This document shows positions 38,968-51,559 of a stretch of DNA of 64,000 nucleotides, piece after piece. This stretch comes from Cucumis sativus (lineage: Eukaryota > Streptophyta > Magnoliopsida > Cucurbitales > Cucurbitaceae). Below the pieces are notes generated by a model, which saw only the letters and a program-made list of their open reading frames with translations, did no database searches and had not been told where the DNA came from. Numbering within the stretch: the stretch's first letter is position 1; each line of letters starts with the position of its first letter. The translations under genes were made by a program, and so were the position numbers. Location: positions 19,558,307-19,622,306 of the forward strand of contig NC_026661.2 of NCBI RefSeq assembly GCF_000004075.3, written 5' to 3'.

Positions 38968-41900
38968 ATGGCATTTCACGTAGCTTGTCCAATTACATGG
39001 TATACACACTTCCCCTCTTTTGCTCTCTCTTTTTTTTTTTTTCTTTATTTTTCTTATCATTCTTCTAATGAATCCCATTTTACTTCTCTTTTTCTTTCGC
39101 TTTCTTTTGGGTATTCTCTCTTTTGTTGCCGTTTCTCTTCCCTTTTCTCAACTACCCATCTCGTTTTTGGGTCTTTCGCATTGAAACTTCACATGGGGTT
39201 CTTTGTTTTTTGTTGTTTAGTCGAAGGATTTGCTTCTGTCCGCTAGGATTTGCGCCAGCTTTGCAGAATGGGGGAGCTAAGAATGAGTTTCTTGATGGGG
39301 TGCTTAAGGTGGAGGAGTTTCTCAAGGATCCTTGGGGAATTAGGGTTAGAGATGGAAAGGGAACGACAGTTCAGGTGTGGGTTCCGAAGGTTGTGCCGCC
39401 ACCTCCACCAGTGCAGCCTGTTGGGGTTGTTGGCGAGGCGTTGGGTGGAGCTGATGGGGTTGATGAGATGGCGGCGGCGATGTCGGCTCAGACAAAGCGT
39501 ATTGCTCTTCAACGCAAGGCTGCTGCTGCTATGATTGCTGCTGAGGACTATGCCAGGCGGTTTGAGTCTGGGAATTTAGTGGTGAGGGTTTTAGTTTGGA
39601 TTGTTATTTTTATGATTTTACTTTGTATTGTTGGTTAGTTGAATGTGTGTTTTTTTCTGTTGTTGTAAACAAGCGTGAGTAGAACTTGTGTGTGGGGATT
39701 TGTTTTTCCTATTGTTGCGATGCCGAATTTAGCTTGATTTTTGCTGATTAGGCAGTACGTATGGTAAGTCATTAACCCTTTTTCCCTAGAAATAAAATCT
39801 AGATCGACCATTTTAGGTTGTAAGATGCATCACTCTTGGAATTTATAGGGGGAAAATCTTTAATAACTTGGTGGTCATTTTGAATACTTGGACATGTTCT
39901 GGACAGATGGTGTTTTATTTCCTTCTTCTTTTGGTCAGTACTCAGTAGTTACTATCTGCAGATTTGCATTTGGATTTCAGTGAGAAATTTATTGAAAAAT
40001 ACTACAAACTTACTTAGGATTAACGCTGCTGGTGGTGGCAAGTATATAATCATTTAAATTTTACTAGATCAATGAGTGGTCTGTAATGTGAGGGCTGCCT
40101 CGTGCTAAAATTTTCTCAGGTTCTTTATCAGTATGGGACACAATTTATAAGATATATTTGAAGTGCCCTGTATTGCTGCAGTTACAATCATGGTTTTTTT
40201 ACCCTTGAACAGGACGCCTCCGGTAACATTGTGGGTGAAGAGCAGGGGCAATCCAATGTGAATGTAATGTGTAGAATATGTTTTTTTGGTGAAAATGAAT
40301 CTAGTGAGCGAGCAAGGAAGATGCTTTCATGCAAAACTTGTGGGAAAAAATACCATCGCAGCTGCTTGAAATCCTGGGCCCAACATAGGGGTAAGGCTAC
40401 TTGGTCAGAAGATTTTTTGGTGACTAGAATTATTTTGAACGTTTTTTATGTGGTTGTTGGCAGATCTATTTCACTGGAGTTCTTGGACTTGCCCTTCCTG
40501 CAGAGCATGTGAGGTAATAAGCAATATGCAGCATTCATCTATGTTTTCTCTTCATCAGCATTACTAATTTATTAGTTACTTCTATTTCATAGGCAACGTA
40601 TTTTTATTTAATTTCCTGATGGTTTCTGACCTTGACTTTTTTCATTATTAATATACTCCAATCATGAGCATTTTAATGGGGTTTAAAATACAGAACAGAG
40701 GAGTGATAGTTCAAACTATTACATTTTAGTCCTGGGTGAATCAGAAATCATTTATCAAATTACTTCTCTAAATGTAAAATTTGAATTCGATAATTCAGAT
40801 GAACAGGATTACATGCAGGTTTAATAAATTTCTATAATAGTGCACTAAATGATATAGTGAATGTTGTATTGTACAGCTAATTTCTCGTGAATTTGAGAGT
40901 AATTCTTCTAGTTACATGTTGAGATGCTACTATTTGAGTATTATAGCCTTGATACGGAGCTTAATGTTGGCGTGAATTGTTCCATTGTTTAAAACTTAGT
41001 AGTTAGCTAGATTCTTCCATCTGAGATGTAATATCAATTCTTATCTGAAGAAATAGGAGCACCCTGCCATGTGATTTCAATAAGTTTCTTCTTTACAAAT
41101 GTGTACTCAGGTATGCAGAAGAACCGGTGACCCTAATAAATTCATGTTCTGCAAAAGATGTGATGGTGCTTACCATTGTTACTGTCAGCATCCTCCTCAC
41201 AAGGTAGGGGAAGTTTTCCCGTTATTGATTTTTTATCCCAGTCCAGTAACCTTCTTATTGATGATGCATATGATTGAATATTGTAGAATGTAAGTTCTGG
41301 ACCCTATTTGTGTCCAAAGCACACAAGGTGTCACAGCTGTGGGTCTAATGTTCCCGGAAATGGTCAAAGTGTGAGGTATGCATTTTCTTCTCTTGGATGG
41401 TCTTGCAGATATTTTCTACTTTGATTGTAACTTTTAACTATCAATTGTGTTAGTTTCCCAATTTTTATCATTGAAAAAGACCCTACTTTGTCTCGCTCAC
41501 CTCATCCTCTGCTGTTCTTACTTTTTGTTGGGATGGTAGATTCATTGCTTTAATTTATAAGTCACCAAACCGTCGCAAATGTGTGTAGACATGCATTAGC
41601 TGATGATACTCTGATAGTGTAAAATGCAGTCCATCTTACTTTCAGTCTCTATCAACTTTCTTCACTTTCACCTCTCTGTATTCACTAGGTTATGGTTGCA
41701 ACTGCCGAACTATGAAATATTTGCTAGCCAAGATACCAACAACTTGTTAATATCCTAGAGAACTAACCTCAATGCTTTTCCATCGTTAATTTCTTCTAGA
41801 CCAATGAGCTTTTTATAATTATGCCAAACGTTCAGGACATGTTTAAGAATTGCACTTACATTATAGCATATGATGACTGCCCTTCTATATTCCCATCAGG

Positions 41901-44900
41901 GCAATGCCTATGGTGAATATTATACAGAATTAAAAACTCAATTTTATGTGGTGTTAGTGACCGACTTTTGTCCAAGCTCTTTTTCTAAATATGCAGTTTG
42001 CAAACTCAAGTTTTCCCTCAGGAGGATCTCAAGTTTTTTGGCTTGTTGTAATCGACACTTACACTTTTTGTGCAGTTTATCAATCTAGATTTCAGTTTGC
42101 ACATTGTTAGATAGTTACTACTGATGATGCACCTTTTTTTTTGCTCGTCAAGATTATTTGTAGAAAAAATTAATCAGTAATATTCTTCAAATTTCTCTGC
42201 TTCATGCAATGCCATGAGTTTATTTCCATAGGCACTGGGAATAAAAATCATTTCCGTTTAATTTCCATGAATTGAACTGTTGATGACAAGAAAAAATCTT
42301 ATGCTTGCTGTTGCATTGCAGGTGGTTTCTCGGATATACATTTTGTGATGCATGTGGTAGATTATTTGTGAAGGGAAACTATTGCCCTGTGTGTTTGAAG
42401 GTAAGAAAATTTCCATAAACGTTATATTTTGGGTTTTTAAGCTGCTTGTGGTCATATAAAGTCTGAAAAGTTCAATTTGTATGGTGGGGGTAATTAAAGT
42501 GGTGAGTGATCTTGTGTGTTCTTTTAGGTTTATAGAGATTCAGAATCTACTCCGATGGTTTGCTGTGACATTTGCCAGCGATGGGTACACTGCCATTGTG
42601 ATAGTATCAGGTTTTTCCCTACCTGGATCATACTCCTGTAGAGACTGAAGTGTTCACTCTTGATTATCTTTTGTTATTCTTCTTCTAATTTTGTCTATAA
42701 CAGTACGCGCTCTTTGTTTGCCACTAATTATCTGACAGCAGTTTTCTGATTCTTTGGATTAAATGATCTGTATTTAGTGCTATACATGTAATGACACTTT
42801 ATTTTTAAATCTTCACTTGCCTGACTCATGAATGGGTGGCAACAATATGGAGCTAGTCCTGTCTGATATCTTAGTTCCACGCCTGACATCTGTGTTTCTT
42901 ACAACTAATAGCCTGTCCAAATTTGATTGTTGCGAATGATGGATAAGCCTAGCTATTTAGTGGTGTTTGCTGTTGTTCTAACTACTTATAGTGGTGGTTG
43001 CTGTTGTTAACTTATGAATTGCATATAAGGTTCATACCACTGTTGCTTTTCTTTGGCTACACTGTAATAGCTTTGTCGTTCAGATGGTGTCATTGTGAAG
43101 GTAGTCTGGAAATGTTCTCATGATATCATGATGTGATTTGTCTTTAGCTTGTAACTCAGTGGTAACATGATCAGTCTTTCCTCATGAAATCGTTACAGCA
43201 CAATACTGAATTAAAGTTATCGAGTACCTGTTTCCATATGTTTTTAGTAAGTGTATTAATGATGAAGTTGTTGTTTTCCATTTTTAACTCTGGTTTTTTT
43301 TGCCCTTCAATGATTTCAATCTTTTAGCTTTTAAGTAGAGGAACTACTCTTGTTATTGTACTTGCTAAGTTTAGTTCTTCTAATTTTTTACAGTGATGAA
43401 AAATACCTACAGTTTCAAATAGATGGGAATCTTCAATACAAATGCACTGCCTGTCGTGGAGAATGTTATCAGGTTTTCTTAACGCAAACCTTCTTCCCCT
43501 GGTGGAGACACCCATTGTCTCATAAGAAGTAGTTGGTTTTGATTTATATTGTTTTTGAGGCCCTACAACTTTATTTTGTAGGTAAAAAATCTTGAGGATG
43601 CTGTTCAAGAGATTTGGAGAAGAAGGGATGAAGCTGATCGTGATCTAATTGTTAACTTGAGGGCTGCTGCTGGATTACCCACACAAGATGAAATATTTTC
43701 CATTTCACCTTATTCAGACGACGAAGAAAATGGTCCTGCGGTCGTTAAGAATGAGTTTGGACGTTCATTGAAACTATCTCTGAAGGGGTTTGCTGACAAA
43801 GTGCCTAAGAAGAGTAAGGATTATGGAAAAAAGTCATCGAATAAGAAGTATGCAAAAGAAAAAGGAACTCCTTTAGCCAATCAATCTGAACTAGATCAGA
43901 ATTTTGAAGTGCGAAATGATGTTCAACAATCTGGTTTTGGTGAAGGCAATGAGAAGAATGGTGGTTTGCTACCCCAAAATAATAATGAAGGACTGGACAC
44001 TTCTCCCGTTGCTGGGAGTCTTAGCCACAATGAGGGGACGTGCTCTGTTAATCAACCAGGGGTCTTGAAACACAAATTTGTGGATGAGGTAATGGTAAGT
44101 GATGAAGAAAAAACCTCAAAAGTTGTTCAAATCAAGGCCAGCAAGGCTCAAGGTTTGGATACTGGAGAAGATTCAGGAAAATATGCCAGTAAATCAAAGA
44201 CGGCTAAAGGAAAGAAGCTAGTAATAAATCTAGGTGCACGTAAAATTAATGTTGCTACTTCCCCAAAGTCTGATGCTTCAAGTTGCCAAAGAGGACAGGA
44301 TTTGGCTGTCTCTAATGGTATGGTTTCTGGAAAGACTTGATAAGCTTATAGTGGTGTGTTTACCTTATAGATGAACGGCTGGGATTTTTGTGTGCCCTTT
44401 TTTAGATTCTACCATTCAATATCTAATTTGTATTTCTCTTTCAATGTGCAGGAGAAAAAGTGAATAACTCCAGCCAATCAACAGGACTGAAGGCTGGGGA
44501 AACAGAGAATAGCGTTCCGAGCTTTGGAAAAGTTAGATTTGGATCTTCTGACACAAATACTACATTTGGCAGAGGAAATACTGCTAGTGGATCTGAAGTT
44601 GGTCCTCCAGATGGCACTCGCGTATTTTCTCGTAAAAGAAACATGGAAGGAAGCACACCTGCAGTTGGTTCCCTTGGTGGCGTTTCCACAGTAAAAGAAG
44701 AGAAGGTACCTTCAGGAAAGCAACTTGAAAGTGGGTCTCATATATGCAATGATGGACATGATGATAATGGACAGACACCTTTGCCACAGTCTTTGCCCAG
44801 AGACTCAAAACCTTTGTTGAAGTTCAAATTTAAGAAACCTCCCCTTGATAATCAAATTTCATGTCACGAGGAAGAAAAAAGTCTTGTCAAAGGCCAGCGG

Positions 44901-45753
44901 TCAAAAAGAAAAAGACCATCGCCATTGATGGAAAAAGTACCCTTCAATGAAGTGGAAGACTTGACACGGTCTCATCAAGATAATCTATTGGACGATGCTA
45001 ATTGGATTCTCAAAAAATTGGGAAAAGATGCAATAGGAAAGAGGGTTGAAGTTCAACACCCATCAGACAAGTCATGGTGAGTTTTATTCTCTCTCTCTCT
45101 CTGATACACTGAGAAAGCCAAATAGTTTATACTCTCGGAAAAAAATTAGCTAACTAAAGCCTAGTCACAGTGAGATCTGTTGGCATTGGCCAGTGATTAA
45201 TAATTAACATTTTAAATGATCAAGAAGTCATTTCTTGCTAGGCTTATAAAGCACATTTTGATTTGAAAAATAATATGTATTCAGGGTTATTTCAATTCCT
45301 CTAAGATGTTACAATGGCGCTACAATGCCAGTATAGGTCGGTGTCTCTTTGATTTTTGTACATAGGATCATTATCCTCTAGGAGTTCCTAGTTTCCAATT
45401 CTTGCTTCCTTTCTCTATCCTTATTCTCAAAAAGGAAATTAAAAAAAGGAAGAAAAATGAAAGGATTTGTTCAATGTATAGTTAACAGTTGAAAGTGTGC
45501 CAAGGTTACGTTCATTTTAAGAACTATAAGCTAGTTTCATTACTCTGGTCTGAATTGAGATAGATATCTTGCATCACTAACATACTATACTGCATTTGAT
45601 ATGGTGTTCAGGCAGAAAGGAGTGGTTCGTGATATGATCGATGGCACATCAACATTATCAGTTGCCCTTGATGATGGTAGAGAAAAAACATTGGAACTTG
45701 GCAAGCAAGGAATTCGACTTGTTCCTCTTAAGCAAAAGAGATCGAAATCATGA
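38968..45753 (+). CDS. Multi-PHD zinc-finger protein with C-terminal Tudor-like domain
   Basis: Twelve exons (38968-38999, 39221-39581, 40213-40390, 40464-40513, 41111-41203, 41287-41375, 42322-42400, 42528-42610, 43394-43472, 43582-44317, 44452-45076, 45612-45753) join in phase to 848 residues. It matches the plant family of Arabidopsis At3g08020 (RING/FYVE/PHD-type), from memory. The N-terminus MAFHVACPITCRRICFCPLGF is conserved in that family. Three Cys/His clusters follow: about 151-205 (CRICFFGE, KYHRSCLKSW, CPSCRACEVC), 205-255 (MFCKRCDGAYHCYCQHPPH, CPKHTRCHSC) and 270-345 (CDACGRLF, CCDICQRWVHCHCD), typical of extended PHD arrays in chromatin proteins. A long Ser/Lys-rich, probably disordered middle follows. 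The last ~70 residues (GKRVEVQHPSDKSWQKGVV, then LDDGREKTLEL) look like a Tudor/chromo-type barrel. It is probably a nuclear histone-mark reader; the target is unknown. Confidence 0.9.
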
Positions 45754-47215
45754 AGGCTGAAGCTAGACCCCCTAATTATACCATGTTGGGGTTTTCTTCT
45801 CCATTGTATATGCAGTGTGTATGGAGATGATTCTTTCGAGGACCTGAAGGAGAAAGCAAACAGTGGCTTTCTGATTGCTTGTGTGGAAGCTGACTTCTAA
45901 CTCGAGCATTTCATGGAGGACTAATCCTTTAACCCCCTTTGAAGAATTGGGTAGGCAGTCTCTTCGAATCAGTTTCCTTGTAGTTCTTTAAAGCTGTCAT
46001 TTTGGTAAAATTATAAAGTTTTAATTTTAGGATACCATTGTGATAGAATAGGGAATGGTGGACAGTCGGCTTAAATGGCCATTTGAGTTGTTATTGGATA
46101 GGATTCTTGTTCAATGAAAGTATGAGATTTTTTTTTATTTTTATTTTTTCATTAAATTAGGAAGTTTGTAACATCTATTGCAACGTGTCCTTATTCCCTC
46201 GCATATACTAATTGGTATAGGCGTACTACAAACTGCATCTTTGCAATCCTTTTTGTCACAGTAAGAAAAAACCAATTTTAAAAAAATTGTCACATGACAA
46301 ATTTTCATTGGGTTGGTGGGGTGGGTTTTACAAGGATCGATGTAATCCATTCAAACATCTAATATATTATTATAGGCTTATCTCTCAAGATAAACATGAC
46401 AGATAGGGTTATTATTAAAGGAAAATTTAGGGACAATGTTGTAACCTAAAAAACTTAATTTGATGTTGGATAAGTTTCTTCGTCAAATAGTTTGCACATT
46501 CGAGCCTACTTTCTCAGTTTCTCCGGATGCTTGTTCAATAGATGAGTTTACAAAAAGCTCTCTATGATGCAACTCTAGTCTTCGAGACTTCTAGTCTCCT
46601 TTCTCAATTTCTCCTAGTGTTTGTTAGTTTACAAAAAGGTCTTTATTACGACTTGTCAGTCTAAATTAATAACCATATAATTGTAGATTTTTTAAAAGCT
46701 TTGAATATTTTGTCTCTTTTATCTTGTTTGTCACTATATCGTGAAAGAAGGAGAGATAGAGCCAACCGTTCGTTAAAAATTATGGAGAAGATAAAGCCCA
46801 CTAGAAAGAAAAGGCAATAAATAGCCAAGGACTTCAACTGTAGAGAAGATAAGACGAATGCCAATTGAAAATCTTCTCAAACTTTGATGTCTTGTCTGAG
46901 AAACAAATCTTTCCATTATTTGATCATGCAGAAGTATTGACATAGAAGGAATTTATAACTTCTGATCAACCAAAATTGATGGATAAGGAGATACAAGTTT
47001 TGCAGTATCTAAAATGTATTCCATTTTCGAGTTCATTCCTTAGGCTTTGTTGAAGTTCAGTGCTCAACTATGCACAATGGCCCCAACACCATCTCCGAAA
47101 AGGGCACCACATACTATAATTTGCATTGTTTGTACAATCAACAAATACTAAAGTTACAAGATTTAACATGCTTTACATGACTACCTACGTTGTTTTAAAA
47201 AAATAACTTCACCAG
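45754..47215. other. Convergent intergenic region between the PHD gene and TAB2
   Basis: Contains the 3' UTRs of both flanking genes. An AATGAAAG-type polyadenylation-like context is seen near 46115-46122. No exon or clear mobile element was recognised; open frames here are short and AT-rich. Confidence 0.5.
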
Positions 47216-49426
47216 TTATACTGGCGGGGGTGGCAAGTCTAGTAGAAGCCAGAACCCAACACAGTCCTCTGAATCCAAATCGTCTTGTATGGCAAGAAAA
47301 TGCAAGCCTCCACAAGCCTTCTTAGCTGCTTCCCAAGCTTCGGCCTCCGCACTTGTCACTGGAGTTTTTTTATAGGTAGCGTAGACATATCGAGTCGCAA
47401 TCCCAACAGATAGAATCAAAGAAGCGCGAGATGTATCGGCTTCAACTGAATATACTTCCATTCCATTCATCCAAGCTGTGGAATACGCAAAAAAGAGATC
47501 AAATGTGATGGCTGCAAGGTATTGTTTGGGTAACATGTAGGAAACAGCAGATCGAAATTTCCTACATCACAAAATCTTAGTGATGCAACGTATCTATAAA
47601 ATTATCTGCGTCCAAGAAAGTCCATGATTTAAAGTCGAGGATCTTTTTACTTTTGTGTCATAAAGTCTCTAAATTTTCAAAATTTCGTGTCTAATATATT
47701 ACCTTGACACCTTTTTAAGTTTTATGAATTTACTAAACATGATATTAAAAGTTTAAGACCCATATTTTTTATCTAATAAATTTAACAATGTTTTAAAATG
47801 TTGAGTAGGTTAGGTAGCATAAAATTGAAAGCTCATGATGCGTTAGACACCTTTACCATTTAGAACATATTGGACACAAAGTATTCAAATATCTACTAAA
47901 CACAAACATCACAATTGAAGGACTAAACTTGTAATTTGACCAATTATATTATTCTACAATGGTAATGGTAGAGGCACATAAAATCTTAGGGAATAACAAT
48001 TGGGGAAGATCAAAATTAGAGAGATAACGGAATTTGTTGCGACTCATTTATTTGCCTACGTTTGAGAACTCCACAACTCTCAATGATTATAGAGTGGAGG
48101 CATACCTGCCAATGGTTGAGCTCGTGAAGTTGCAACAGACAACCCAGGGATCATTGTCTTATCATCAATTTCGATCCCAAGTAAATCCAGATCAAGACTT
48201 GAACCAAACATGAAAGTTTCCTTTAAGTTTGAGATCTCCTCTTGAACAGCTGAAAATTAATGGAAGACCATTTAGTTATAGAAGAAACAATAAGAACAAC
48301 AAACCAACATCCCTTTGTAAGATAAAGCAGCAAATCTTCAGCCATGTTTAGAATCAATGCCAAACAAAGGAAGAAAAACAATTGGTATACCTGAAAAAGG
48401 CAATTGAACAAATGCCCACCTCTCCCCAAAAAGATTCTCTGGAAGTTCCATTGGAAATGGATTATCTAATGCAAGAAGGGGCTTAGATCCTTTCTGAAAA
48501 CCGGGATGACGCGTATAAACGGTCTCATATCGCTCTTCCAGCCACAAAAGCAGGGAAAGACACTGGTGGGAGGGGAACAATGAAAACTCTTGAGCGAGTG
48601 TAATTCATATCCTAAATGCAATCAAATTTCATAAAGAAACATAATCGAAGAAAACACCTATAAATTCATAACTACCAACCCTTTTACTAGGAATGGGCTT
48701 TATGCCAAGCTCGGTACATGCTTTTGTAATGATTGTCTGCATCTGTGACCTATAATCCCATCAACATTTCAATCATATGAAGACACCATTCTTCAACAAT
48801 TTGCTAAAACCACTCAATCATAGAAGATTTTGTCCACAATTTCAGAAATATTTTGAAATTCGGATGCACAGTCACAACATTGTATATTATATCCATCTAA
48901 ATGAGCTGAGAATAATCAATCAGCAAATGTACCTAAAGAAGCGGATTTTATCTGGTAGTGGTACTCCTAACTCTTCAGCAATCGAGGAAACGGCGTCTCT
49001 CAAAGTAATGCTATTAATAACATTGTTAGGAAAATATTTCGTGTATTGAAGAGAGAGCGAGTTATCACAGACTACAAGCTCCCACACCTTCTTCCCTCTG
49101 ATATCCAAAATAGGTCTGGAGCAGAAATCCAACTCCCACTCCGTAATACTCTCCGGATCAGTTTCCGAATCCAAATAGGCCATCTCCAAGGTCGGGTCAT
49201 CCTCATCCTCGTTCAATTCCACCTCTTCCGGCGCCGTGACCGAGCTTTCTGATACAGAATTTGATCTAAAACGAGGTAGTGGTTGCTGACTGATACGGCC
49301 ATTGGCTGAGAATCTGTTTGCGGTTTTGATTGATTGTGAAAATGGGGAATAAATAGGTTTGGATTTGGTAAAGTGAAGACCCCCTAGGGTTCTTATTCTG
49401 GTGGGATTGAAGCTTAAGGTCGCCAT
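47216..49426 (-). CDS. ATAB2: TAB2 homologue, chloroplast translation factor
   Basis: Five exons, 49426-48933, 48749-48680, 48562-48391, 48249-48106 and 47475-47216, join in phase to 379 residues, close to Arabidopsis ATAB2 (about 374). TAB2 is an AU-rich RNA-binding protein of the chloroplast stroma. In algae it is needed to translate psaB, and in Arabidopsis it is needed for photosystem I and II subunits. The first ~55 residues ([19 protein letters not shown]...) are rich in Ser, Thr and Arg and look like a transit peptide. The mature part shows the family blocks [23 protein letters not shown], the [19 protein letters not shown] region, [12 protein letters not shown] and the C-terminal [11 protein letters not shown]. 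The ATG at 49426 is the first in frame, and is followed downstream by the acidic linker expected after the transit peptide. Confidence 0.93.
47600..47945. repeat. Probable dispersed-repeat remnant in TAB2 intron 4
   Basis: AT-rich text with repeated wording such as TTAGACACCTTTACCATT and CATATTGGACACAAAGTATT resembles high-copy non-autonomous plant repeats. A loosely similar, oppositely oriented passage (TGTCCAATGAGTGTTGGA near 60100) lies in the ARP7 intron. The family is not identified. Confidence 0.3.
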
Positions 49427-49982
49427 GGAAGAGGAGCTCTCTCAGTAAGATAAGCTTCGTGAGCTGAGAGAGAGAGAGCCAGTTTTGTTAGTTATTTTTC
49501 CGCCACAAAAATATCCTTTTTGGAAATTTTGTGTTTTCTTTGGCTCTCTCAATTCTCAACCTTACGAAAATCTCATTTTATTTTATTATCGTTCTTACGG
49601 ATTTTTCTTTTTCTTTTTTGAAAAAGAGACCTTCCTAAAATAAAAATATTTAAAAAAACTTTTCAAATGTTATTGTTGTTGAAAACATAAATAAATAATA
49701 AGAGTAAATGATAAATAGAAGTTAAATTATTACAACTTTTACTTCAGATTTTGTTATTTTGTAAATAGTTTCAATATTTTCTATTTTTAAAAACGTGTAT
49801 TTAGAAAATACATGGAAAAAACTTTGATTACAAAGAATTTGATGAATTTTGCTCCATTTTGTAAATAGTTTCAATATCAAGTTTTCTTTTTTAAATAACC
49901 CTTCATAAAGTTACATGTAAAAAGACTACATCTCCATTTATTTAAATTATACATTCATTTTTTTAAGTATTATAAGAACCAA

Positions 49983-50039
49983 GGAGATTCGATCCACAAA
50001 CTCCGTGGTCAATCACAAATACAATTGCCAGTTAAGCTA
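49983..50039 (-). mobile_element. tRNA-derived SINE-like fragment
   Basis: On the minus strand, box A-like TAGCTTAACTGGCA (50039-50026) precedes box B-like GGATCGAATCTCC (49995-49983). There is no matching acceptor stem, so it is read as a SINE fragment and not a tRNA gene. Confidence 0.45.
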
Positions 50040-50135
50040 TATTATATTTAGCTACTTGAATTGAACTTAACTCTACAATATATATACATAATTTCAAACG
50101 ACTTCTAAAATCAAAATCAAAATATAAAAAAAATG

Positions 50136-50287
50136 TCAACCTGAGCATAGCTCAATTGATTAAGAGACTAGTAAACTATCTAAAGATCATAGGTTTGAAT
50201 CTCTACTTTTAGTAGTGGAGATTCGAACCTCTGACCTTTTAGATAGATTGCTAATGTCTCCAACCAATTGAACTATACTCAAGTTGA
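50136..50287. mobile_element. Head-to-head pair of tRNA-derived elements (inverted repeat)
   Basis: The plus-strand unit (about 50136-50206) has box A-like TAGCTCAATTGATTAAGAG and box B-like AGGTTTGAATCTC. The minus-strand unit (about 50287-50213) has TAGTTCAATTGGTTGGAG and AGGTTCGAATCTCC. The two arms are roughly 75% identical as reverse complements, and their box B ends meet at a spacer of about six bases. The A-to-B spacing fits a tRNA, but acceptor stems are not paired. Most likely two SINE copies inserted in opposite directions, or a foldback derivative. Confidence 0.55.
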
Positions 50288-51559
50288 TATTCTTCTTTGT
50301 TATTTGTATTTATTTAAAAAGAGAGATCATAAATATAAATAACAAATTATTAAGGTTATATTTATGAAATTCAACTAAAACTCATTATTGAATATCAACT
50401 CGTATTTTGCTAACAATTTTCATGTTGTGTCAACAAAATACAATGAATAAAATATATACACTTTTGATCTTTCAACTTAGCAAACACAAAAAAGAAAACC
50501 AACTATTAACAAGTTGGTGTTTTTTGTTTTGTTTAGGAAGATTATCTCTAAAATAAATATTGAATTTATATATTTTACAGTTTTCTAATTTTCAAATTAC
50601 TTTTTTTCAAATTTTCATCTCATAAGTTTTTCTTTTCTTTTCTAATTGCTTGTAACAAATTATTAGGACAATGTTGGAAAACTATTTAGTTTTTTTGTTT
50701 TTTATGATTGAACCTATTTCTTTAAAGTTTTTATAATGTTTGTATATTTATTAATTACGAAGTTGAAATTTTAGCTAAATTTCATAACACTTTCAAATCT
50801 TTAGATTAATTGTTTTCAACTATAGAATGAAATAAACTAAAATATTTATAAAAACAGGGAAATTTTAATTGATATCGATAAATTCTAAAATTTTGTTATA
50901 TTTATAAGCGTTTTTAGCACTTTTGTCATTTAGTATAATTTTTTAATTTTTTTAAAAAAATTATTTTGATTTTTAAAAATGTCTATAAAAAATAGATAGA
51001 AAAACAATAAATTTAAAAGGTAAAGCAAGTTTTTAAAAACTTAAATTTAAAAAAGTTAACAAACTACAACTAAACCTCCAATTACACGTAAATAGTCTAA
51101 CAAATTTAAAATAATGAATATTTTATAGAAAAAAAGATATCAATTATTATTAAACTAACCTTGACGTTAATAAACTAAAAATACATTAATAAAAAAAATG
51201 TAAAAAGAAACGTCTCAAACTCATAATTTGAGTTTTAATTCTAAAAGAAAAATTGTAATTTGTAATAAAAATAAAATAGACAATATAACAATAATTTAAA
51301 TAAGTAAAATGAAGAAAAATTATTTTAAATAATATTTTTTTTTGAAAATATTTACAAATATACTAAAATATCTCAATAAATTAATTAAATTTCGGATATA
51401 ATATTTTAGGTTAATTTTGCTTAAAAGTAAATTATAAATAAATTCGTTGTTAAAAAAAAAATCAGATTGCTTGAGAAATACGTGCCCAAACCCGAGCTCC
51501 TCTCTTTCCCTTAGCTCTTTGAGATTCTCTGTTCAACCCACCGGAAAGTACTTGCCGCC

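Larger units (their letters stand above)
49427..51559. other. Divergent intergenic region with tRNA-derived elements
   Basis: Holds the promoters of TAB2 (minus) and the PAAT-like gene (plus). A GAGAGAGAG run (about 49467-49478) lies in the TAB2 leader. Three tRNA-like passages occur at 49983-50287 (listed separately). From 50.3 to 51.45 kb it is very AT-rich with no exon supported. Confidence 0.55.

Noticed and set aside
39243..39534. Open frames on both strands inside the PHD gene's second exon
   Set aside because: They overlap the well-supported frame encoding the conserved family N-terminus and have biased composition (Arg/Leu or His/Asn-rich).
50136..50287. Possible functional tRNA genes
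   Set aside because: A and B boxes are present but acceptor stems do not pair; a SINE origin fits better.
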